A DNA stretch of 5,233 bases, from contig JAUVEK010000094.1 in the NCBI GenBank assembly GCA_030594795.1, positions 1 through 5,233 of the forward strand, written 5' to 3'. The DNA comes from Candidatus Nanohalarchaeota archaeon (GTDB taxonomy: Archaea > EX4484-52 > B79-G9). The position numbers and the translations under genes are program-made. Shown here piece by piece: positions 1 to 4,355 of this stretch (positions within the stretch are counted from its first letter, which is position 1; every line of letters begins with the position of its first letter). The notes under the pieces were generated by a model. That model did not search any database and was not told where the DNA came from. It saw only the letters and a list, made by a program, of their open reading frames with translations.

Positions 1-141
1 AAGTATACTGATGAGAAGGCTGCACAGGAGATTGTACAGGCGTTTCTTGAGACTGAATTTGAGGGCGCAAAAGCAGGTGGGGAGCGGCACAAGAGAAGGG
101 TTGACAAGATTTTGGCAATTGAGGAGAGGAATTTTAGGTGA
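1..141 (+). CDS. rpiB: Ribose-5-phosphate isomerase B, C-terminal part (5' end outside window)
   Basis: Frame 1 is open from the window edge to a TGA at 139-141, giving the last 46 residues of a protein. The family interconverts ribose 5-phosphate and ribulose 5-phosphate in the cytoplasmic pentose phosphate route. The visible part matches the C-terminal helix of RpiB/LacAB proteins: a FLETEFEG segment, then GGERHKRRVDKI and a final AIEERN. This corresponds to the family's FEGGRHxRRV...I pattern, in which the basic residues contribute to phosphate binding. Compared with the usual FEGGRH, about four residues (around AKAG) are inserted before the GGERH. The catalytic residues lie upstream and cannot be checked, and the N-terminus is missing only because the window begins inside the gene. 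The gene is co-directional with the MNT/HEPN operon but separated from it by a T-rich tract and a promoter, so it is probably a separate transcription unit. Confidence 0.85.
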   Translation, partial: KYTDEKAAQEIVQAFLETEFEGAKAGGERHKRRVDKILAIEERNFR

Positions 142-146
142 ACTTG

Positions 147-153
147 TTTTTTT
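147..153 (+). terminator. Oligo-T tract, candidate archaeal terminator of rpiB
   Basis: A run of seven T residues begins 6 nt after the rpiB stop codon, with no stem-loop in front of it. Archaeal RNA polymerase often terminates at oligo-T tracts on the non-template strand without a hairpin. The position between rpiB and the next promoter fits this role. The tract is short and the call is tentative. Confidence 0.35.
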
Positions 154-162
154 GGAGATATC

Positions 163-170
163 TTTATATA
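163..170 (+). promoter_or_regulatory. TATA box of the MNT/HEPN operon
   Basis: TTTATATA closely matches the archaeal box A consensus. Its centre is about 41 bp upstream of the ATG at 208. That predicts a start of transcription near 192-195 and a short leader of about 15 nt. A second AT-rich match, TTTTAAAA at 172-179, would place the start nearer 202. The box overlaps the first arm of the operator-like repeat array. Confidence 0.6.
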
Positions 171-196
171 CTTTTAAAAGTATAATATTATACTTT
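167..196. promoter_or_regulatory. Triple alternating repeat, candidate operator of the MNT/HEPN operon
   Basis: The 8-mer TATACTTT occurs at 167-174, as its reverse complement AAAGTATA at 177-184, and again as TATACTTT at 189-196. Neighbouring copies make two overlapping perfect palindromes, an 18-bp one (167-184) and a 20-bp one (177-196). Both share the central copy. The array starts in the TATA box and runs through the predicted transcription start, so a bound protein would block initiation. The next gene encodes a protein with an N-terminal winged HTH, which makes autorepression the natural reading. The repeats are directly visible; the role is inferred. Confidence 0.6.
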
Positions 197-207
197 AGTT
201 GGTATAT

Positions 208-822
208 ATGCTCACATCAAAAGAATTGAGAATCATTGATATCTTCAGAAAGAACTTGTTTAAAGCACATACAATTCGTGCAATCTCAAATATTGTTGGG
301 ACGGGTTCATATTCCTGGACATACAATACTGTCAAAAAGATGACTGAGATTAATATTTTGAATACTGAACAGATAGGTCACTCCAAACTCGTAAACATAA
401 ACCTTGATTCCAGCCTCGCAGTTATGTATCTCTCTTTTCTCGATGAAATTGAAGCAAAAGAGCGAAAAATACCGCATATCGAGAAAATATGCAGGCTGAT
501 TGACAGGAAATACTTCACATTAATTGTCACTGGCAGCTATGCTGCAGGAACACAGAAAAAGACATCTGACGTTGATGTTGTGGTTATTGTGGATGATAAG
601 GAAAACGTCAAATCTCTTTTAAATACATTGAAAAATAAGGGGGGGTTGATGATTCCTGAAATCCACGCTTATGTTTTTTGTGAAAAGGAATTCATGAGCA
701 TGCTTCTTTCAAAGGAGGCGAACTACGGCAAATTGATATTTAAAAACAGGCTGATATTTTTTGGCGCCCAGAACTATTACAGGGTTATAAATGAGGCGAT
801 AAAACATGGTTTCACTGATTGA
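208..822 (+). CDS. Winged-HTH plus minimal nucleotidyltransferase (MNT), antitoxin-like
   Basis: A 204-residue protein. Residues about 1-70 look like a winged helix-turn-helix (LTSKELRIIDIF... to KLVNINL). Residues about 85-165 are a Pol-beta-type minimal nucleotidyltransferase domain with the signature GSYAAG at 109-114 followed by SDVD at 120-123, the two metal-binding aspartates of GSx(10)DxD. The usual third carboxylate strand reads PEIHAYVF (150-157), so E151 would have to fill that place. In MNT/HEPN systems the MNT protein is the antitoxin and can AMPylate the HEPN toxin; I infer that role here. The fused HTH suggests it also represses its own promoter through the repeats at 167-196. 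I chose the ATG at 208 over the in-frame TTG at 199, which would add only three residues. No clear Shine-Dalgarno sequence is present. The gene overlaps the HEPN gene by 17 bp, indicating coupled expression. Confidence 0.8.
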   Translation: MLTSKELRIIDIFRKNLFKAHTIRAISNIVGTGSYSWTYNTVKKMTEINILNTEQIGHSKLVNINLDSSLAVMYLSFLDEIEAKERKIPHIEKICRLIDRKYFTLIVTGSYAAGTQKKTSDVDVVVIVDDKENVKSLLNTLKNKGGLMIPEIHAYVFCEKEFMSMLLSKEANYGKLIFKNRLIFFGAQNYYRVINEAIKHGFTD

Positions 823-1285
823 TGTTTATATCGGGCGCGCTGAAAATGAACTACGATTGGCTAAAGCACTGCTTTTGCTTTCAGGAAAAGAGGATGTTAA
901 GATACAATTAGAGGCAGAGAGAGGGGATACATTTTACAGCGCAGTCATATCAAATGCGTATTATGCGATATTTTATGTTGCAAAAGCACTTTTGCTTACG
1001 AAAGGCATAACCACTAAAGCGCCAGAGGTTCATAAAAAAACTATTGATGATTTCAAAAAGGAATTTGTAGTAACAGGCATACTTGATTATAAACTCCTTG
1101 AAATATACAGGGAAATGATTATCAGCGCTGATGAACTTCTTGGGTTATTTGAGCGTGAGAAGTGGAAAAGAGGTAATTTCACTTACAAGGTTGCTTCAGA
1201 GGCAAATTTGCCTTTCGCAGAGGAATCTGTTAAGAACGCTAAGATATTTGTTCAGAATATTCTGGCTGTTCTTGAAAATAGATGA
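806..1285 (+). CDS. HEPN-domain protein, toxin-like partner of the MNT protein
   Basis: A 159-residue, mostly helical protein with HEPN features: an early helix GRAENELRLAKALL (10-23), the core helix DTFYSAVISNAYYAIFYVAKALL (41-63), and a C-terminal helix rich in Ala, Ser and Asn. HEPN proteins paired with MNT proteins are often RNases whose active site is R-x(4-6)-H. Here the corresponding place reads KRGNFTY (121-127), with R122 present but Tyr instead of His. It may therefore be catalytically altered, belong to the non-nuclease archaeal HEPN branch, or use Y127 as a modification site. The ATG at 806 is preceded by TGAGGCGAT at 792-800, a fair Shine-Dalgarno match about 5-9 nt away, and lies inside the end of the MNT gene. 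This overlap supports a two-gene operon. The RNase or toxin role is inferred from family and context. Confidence 0.8.
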   Translation: MVSLIDVYIGRAENELRLAKALLLLSGKEDVKIQLEAERGDTFYSAVISNAYYAIFYVAKALLLTKGITTKAPEVHKKTIDDFKKEFVVTGILDYKLLEIYREMIISADELLGLFEREKWKRGNFTYKVASEANLPFAEESVKNAKIFVQNILAVLENR

Positions 1286-1323
1286 TAAAGAATATATTAT
1301 AGTATCTAAACACGCTATAAGAT

Positions 1324-2514
1324 TTATATCGCATCTGCGCCTGCGTCTTCTATGTCTGCGTGGGTGCGCCTGATTGAGAGGCCTTTCAGGAAAACGATGA
1401 GAAAGGATACAAAGAGTATGTTTAGTCCGGCTGTCAGGCCGTAGGTGTCTCCTGCTATGCCTATTATGTATGGGATTATTGCGCCGCCGGTCGCTGCTGT
1501 GAAGAGTATGCCGGAGACTACGCTGTGGCCAGATTTCTCGTTTTCTATTGCTACTGAATAGATGGTCGGGAAGAGGACAGAGCAGAAGAACCCGACTAGG
1601 GGCAGGAATATCATTGAGGCGGTTGCGCTCCCGTAAAGGCCGAGTGCAAGACATAGTGCGCCAAGTATGGAAAATGTTGTGACAAGTGATTTTGGGGTGT
1701 GTTTTTTCAGGAGATGGCCTCCTATCAATCTTCCTGCTGCAAGGAGGAGCCAAAACAATGATAATAAGCAGGCGCCGGTTTTGGGATCTATGTTTCTTAT
1801 TGTTTCAAGGTAAGTTATGAGCCATACGGCTATGCCCATCTCTATGCCTACGTAGAAGAAGAGCGCGATGAACGATGAGATGACTGAGATGCTCTTGAAA
1901 TGGTCCAGTATTGATTTTACGGTGAATGTGTCTTTTGTGTCTTTAGGGACTTTGATTTTTGTTACTGATAAAAAGAGGAGCGCTGAGAGTGCGACTATTA
2001 GAAAATAGAAGTATCTCCAGCTGATGTCTTTTGCCACTAATTGCATTATTACAAGAGGGGCAAGAAATGAGCCGAGGCCGAATAGTGAATGAACTATGTT
2101 CAGGTTTCCGGGGTAATCTTTTTTTGGGCCTGAGTACAGGATAAGGGGGTTTGCGCTTACCTGTATGAGGGTTACGCCGATTCCTGCAATGAAACTCATT
2201 AAGAGGAGCATGCTAAAAGTCCCAACGAGCCCGAAGAAGAGAGCGCCTGCGGTCATCAGAAGTACGCCTGATGCGTATATTTTTTTGCAGCCGTATTTGT
2301 GGGAGAGAAGCCCTCCCGGGAGTGATGCAAGACCGTATGCTGCAAAAAAGGACAGGCTGATAAGCCCTGCCTCGCCGAGAGTGAGGCTGAATTCTTTTAT
2401 GAGGATGTTTGTTACTGCGCCGATGACGTTTGTGAGCATGGCGAATACGAAGAATGTGAAGAAGAGGGTGAGTTTCAGGCTTTTTTGGGTTTTTTCGTCT
2501 GATGGAGAGGTCAT
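1324..2514 (-). CDS. MFS sugar transporter, fucose/glucose symporter (FHS)-like
   Basis: A 396-residue integral membrane protein with a repeated pattern of hydrophobic segments consistent with the 12-helix MFS fold. A short hydrophilic N-terminus (1-13) precedes helix 1. The loop between helices 2 and 3 holds GGLLSHKYGCKK (67-78), a version of MFS motif A. The segment LIQVSANPLI (116-125), followed by GNLNIVHSLFGLGS (136-149), matches the helix 4-5 region of the FucP/GluP family, which imports fucose, glucose or galactose. A charged stretch (KVPKDTKDTF, near residue 190) is the expected central cytoplasmic loop. At the sites matching the proton-coupling acids of E. coli FucP it has Asn36 and Gln118 in my alignment from memory. 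The substrate cannot be fixed from sequence. The gene has its own promoter, a TATA box 26-27 bp before the ATG, and converges on the HEPN gene. Confidence 0.82.
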   Translation of the reverse strand: MTSPSDEKTQKSLKLTLFFTFFVFAMLTNVIGAVTNILIKEFSLTLGEAGLISLSFFAAYGLASLPGGLLSHKYGCKKIYASGVLLMTAGALFFGLVGTFSMLLLMSFIAGIGVTLIQVSANPLILYSGPKKDYPGNLNIVHSLFGLGSFLAPLVIMQLVAKDISWRYFYFLIVALSALLFLSVTKIKVPKDTKDTFTVKSILDHFKSISVISSFIALFFYVGIEMGIAVWLITYLETIRNIDPKTGACLLSLFWLLLAAGRLIGGHLLKKHTPKSLVTTFSILGALCLALGLYGSATASMIFLPLVGFFCSVLFPTIYSVAIENEKSGHSVVSGILFTAATGGAIIPYIIGIAGDTYGLTAGLNILFVSFLIVFLKGLSIRRTHADIEDAGADAI

Positions 2515-2536
2515 GTTGAGTTATTGTGTGCTGGGG

Positions 2537-2547
2537 TTTATAAATAA
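2537..2547 (-). promoter_or_regulatory. TATA box of the MFS gene (leaderless start)
   Basis: On the minus strand this reads TTATTTATAAA, with the TTTATAAA part at 2544-2537. Its centre is about 26-27 bp upstream of the ATG at 2514. Archaeal transcription starts about that far from box A, so the mRNA should begin at or within a couple of bases of the start codon. No Shine-Dalgarno sequence precedes the ATG, which agrees with a leaderless message. Confidence 0.6.
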
Positions 2548-2573
2548 GATGTCTGAAGAGTACTATCTTATTT
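2542..2573. repeat. 9-bp inverted repeat in the divergent promoter region
   Basis: AAATAAGAT at 2542-2550 and its exact reverse complement ATCTTATTT at 2565-2573 are separated by 14 bp. The left arm overlaps the TATA box of the MFS gene. The position fits an operator for that gene, or for both divergent genes, but the arms are AT-rich and there is no other support. Confidence 0.4.
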
Positions 2574-2576
2574 TTG

Positions 2577-2594
2577 ATATCTAAAAATAGATAT
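2577..2594. promoter_or_regulatory. 7-bp inverted repeat directly upstream of the DHH gene TATA box
   Basis: ATATCTA at 2577-2583 and TAGATAT at 2588-2594 flank an AAAA spacer, giving an 18-bp dyad. It sits where the BRE and the upstream edge of the TATA box of the downstream gene lie. A dyad of this size and place is typical of a winged-HTH operator. The downstream gene encodes such a domain, so autoregulation is possible. Confidence 0.45.
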
Positions 2595-2602
2595 ATTTAT
2601 AT
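2591..2602 (+). promoter_or_regulatory. TATA box of the HTH-DHH gene (leaderless start)
   Basis: ATATATTTATAT contains TTTATAT at 2596-2602, centred about 26 bp before the ATG at 2625. This predicts transcription starting at or next to that ATG. The reading frame continues upstream to a TTG at 2574, but a start there would put the promoter inside the coding region, so the ATG at 2625 is preferred. Confidence 0.6.
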
Positions 2603-2624
2603 TGTTTTGGATGCAATTATCTGT

Positions 2625-3908
2625 ATGGATGATGAATTTGATAGTATTGATGATATTTTGAATGTTCTTGGGGCAAAAAGCAAACTGAAGATAATCGAGG
2701 TTATGATCCGGGAGGGTAATGCGCCCCATTCGATACATTCGATATCTGAGAAAGCGGATATAAGCTATTCTCTTGCGTACAGGAATATCCACCTTTTAAA
2801 AGATGCAGGGTTTGTGGTTGTGGAGAGGGATAAGTACCGGCTGAACAAGGGCCACTCGCTTTATCCGAAGGTTTTTGGGCTTTTTTCCGGAGAGGAGCAG
2901 GCGGTAGGAGTAAGCATTTCGAAGCGCCAGAGGAAGGATATAGGAAAGATAATGGATGAGCTTCGGAATCATGAGAAGGTGCAGATAATTGTGCATCACA
3001 ATGCTGATCCGGATGCTGTCGGGAGCGCGGCTGCGCTTGCTTTGGCTTTGAAGCACCTGGGCGTGAGGGTGACTGTGAGTGCGCCTCTTGGCATCAGCCG
3101 GCAGGGGCGCAGTGTTCTTGAGAAATATCCGTTTCATGTAAGGCAGGAGGTTGAGAAGAATCCTTCTTTGGTGTTTATTATGGATTCGTCGTCTCCTGAG
3201 CAGATTGGTGAGCTTGCGTTTCGGACTAATCCGAAAATCATATTGATTGACCATCATCAGAGAGGGAGCCTTGCAAAGGGTGCGGATCTGACTTTTGTTG
3301 ATACAGAGGCGCATTCTACTGCTATTCTTGTTTACCGGCTTATTGCATGTTCCAAATTACCAGTTGTTCCTGAGGCTGCGCCGTTTCTTCTTTCGGGAAT
3401 CGTTGCAGATACGGCATTTTTGCGCATTGCAGACAAGAATGATATTGATGCTGTGGATGAGCTTTTGAATTATGTTGAGCTGCGGGATATATTTAATGCG
3501 CTGAGCGTGAAGGAGGATATTTCCGAGCGCATTTTGAAGTTGAAGGTACTGAAACGTGCGGAACTGTATCGTGTCAGGGATTTGATTATTGCTTTTTCGC
3601 GGGCAGGGTCGTTTGAGTCGAGGGCTGCGACGCATATTATAAAGACAGGTGCTGATGTTGCGATTGTCCTGAATGTCGGGAAAGGTGAGATACGGATTAG
3701 CGCGCGTGTGAGGAAGTATCTTGGGAAGGATATTGATCTTGTGAAAATGCTTAAGAAGATAGAGCCGCTTATCGGCGGCAGTGTGGGCGGCCATGCTGAG
3801 GCAGCATCTGCGAACGGGAGAAATGTGGAGGGCGCACAGAGGATTAACAGGGTCATTTTAAAGGAGTTTGAGAGAAGAGGGAAGAGCAAGGCGAAGTTGA
3901 TAACGTGA
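2625..3908 (+). CDS. DHH/DHHA1 phosphoesterase (NrnA-like) with N-terminal winged HTH
   Basis: A 427-residue protein. Residues about 8-75 form an ArsR-like winged HTH (DDILNVLGAKSKLKIIEVM, then ISYSLAYRNIHLLKDAGFVV as the recognition region and a VERDKYRL wing). Residues about 118-290 are a DHH domain with all its metal motifs: H124-N-A-D128-P-D130-A-V-G-S, D187 in FIMDSSSPEQ, D209-H210-H211, and D262 in GIVADTAF. Residues about 320-415 are DHHA1, with the substrate-binding GGSVGGHAEAA at 384-394. Bacterial NrnA proteins degrade short RNA and dephosphorylate pAp; the archaeal relatives include other nucleases and phosphodiesterases. The intact motifs argue for an active Mn-dependent enzyme. 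The attached HTH suggests a DNA-binding or regulatory role as well, perhaps controlled by the nucleotide it processes. The gene is divergent from the MFS gene. Its substrate and DNA target are not known from sequence. Confidence 0.83.
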   Translation: MDDEFDSIDDILNVLGAKSKLKIIEVMIREGNAPHSIHSISEKADISYSLAYRNIHLLKDAGFVVVERDKYRLNKGHSLYPKVFGLFSGEEQAVGVSISKRQRKDIGKIMDELRNHEKVQIIVHHNADPDAVGSAAALALALKHLGVRVTVSAPLGISRQGRSVLEKYPFHVRQEVEKNPSLVFIMDSSSPEQIGELAFRTNPKIILIDHHQRGSLAKGADLTFVDTEAHSTAILVYRLIACSKLPVVPEAAPFLLSGIVADTAFLRIADKNDIDAVDELLNYVELRDIFNALSVKEDISERILKLKVLKRAELYRVRDLIIAFSRAGSFESRAATHIIKTGADVAIVLNVGKGEIRISARVRKYLGKDIDLVKMLKKIEPLIGGSVGGHAEAASANGRNVEGAQRINRVILKEFERRGKSKAKLIT

Positions 3909-3930
3909 GGCTTGTATGTGTGACCTAAAC

Positions 3931-3938
3931 TTTAATAA
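3931..3938 (+). promoter_or_regulatory. TATA box of the rimB-like/rimK-like unit
   Basis: TTTAATAA is centred about 28 bp upstream of the ATG at 3963, again pointing to a leaderless or nearly leaderless mRNA. It lies only 22 bp after the DHH stop codon, so this pair is probably transcribed separately from the DHH gene, with read-through not excluded. The ATG at 3956 opens a frame that stops after seven codons and is not the start. Confidence 0.55.
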
Positions 3939-3962
3939 AAGTCTGTTTTCTATATATGAAGA

Positions 3963-4355
3963 ATGGGTGCAGAACATAAACTCGTTGTCGGGCTTGTTGA
4001 AAAAGTGAAGATTATCGGCGGGAAGACAGTGGAAGCGGATGCTATCATGGATACCGGCGCTACAGGGACGTCGATTGATGCGCGAGTCGCAAAAGAGGCA
4101 CAATTGGGGCCTATCATGGGCCTGGTCAAGGTAAAGAGCAAGACTTCGGCAGACGGGTATACCCGGCGCATCAAAGTGAATGCAAAAATCGGGGTTGCGG
4201 GTAAAGTTGTTTCTGTTGAGGCTAATATCCAGGACCGGAAAAATATGCATACACCGGTGCTTATCGGCAGGGATGTGCTGCATTCCAATTTTATTGTGGA
4301 TGTTGAGAAGACACACAAGTCCAACAAGGTTGAGGATGTCAAGAGTCGTGGTTGA
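3963..4355 (+). CDS. Retropepsin-like protein of the RimB family (formerly 'ATP-dependent zinc protease')
   Basis: A 130-residue protein of single retropepsin-domain size. It has the aspartic-protease active-site motif IMDTGATGTSID at 28-39, with D30 as the expected catalytic Asp; like viral retropepsins it would need to dimerise. Near the C-terminus is VLIGRDVLHSNFIVDV (99-114), which matches the conserved LIGRxxL...VDV strand and helix of the PF05618/RimB family, preceded by the usual DRKNM (91-95). Family members were once called ATP-dependent zinc proteases, but the motif is that of an aspartic protease. In bacteria RimB works with the RimK glutamate ligase on ribosomal protein S6. The next gene is a RimK relative with no intervening base, so a joint role in adding and trimming amino-acid tags is likely, on an unknown substrate. 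The last 15 or so residues are charged and look disordered. No signal peptide is seen, so it is cytoplasmic. Confidence 0.77.
   Translation: MGAEHKLVVGLVEKVKIIGGKTVEADAIMDTGATGTSIDARVAKEAQLGPIMGLVKVKSKTSADGYTRRIKVNAKIGVAGKVVSVEANIQDRKNMHTPVLIGRDVLHSNFIVDVEKTHKSNKVEDVKSRG

Noticed and set aside
11..229. 72-codon plus-strand frame starting inside rpiB
   Set aside because: It overlaps the RpiB C-terminal motif in a different frame, begins with an Arg-rich stretch, and crosses the terminator-like T tract, the TATA box and the operator repeats.
1297..1320. Weak inverted repeat TTATAG/CTATAA between the convergent HEPN and MFS genes, considered as a bidirectional terminator
   Set aside because: The stem is only six AT-rich pairs around a 12-nt loop, with no adjacent oligo-T run on either strand. 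Nothing else is seen in the 38-bp gap.
1196..1753. 185-codon minus-strand frame overlapping the MFS 3' end and the HEPN 3' end
   Set aside because: The translation is dominated by Arg, His, Pro and Ser with no domain pattern, and it lies in another frame of the clear MFS gene. It is a shadow of that gene.
2165..2584. 139-codon plus-strand frame opposite the start of the MFS gene
   Set aside because: It is antisense to the well-supported transporter, has no promoter of its own, runs into the divergent promoter region and has no recognisable domain.
2574..2624. N-terminal extension of the HTH-DHH protein from the TTG at 2574
   Set aside because: These 17 extra codons contain the inverted repeat and the TATA box that place transcription start at the ATG at 2625.
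2625..2672. GATGAT-rich stretch at the start of the DHH gene, considered as a tandem repeat
   Set aside because: It is simply codons for an acidic N-terminus (DDEFDSIDDIL) and shows no regular period.
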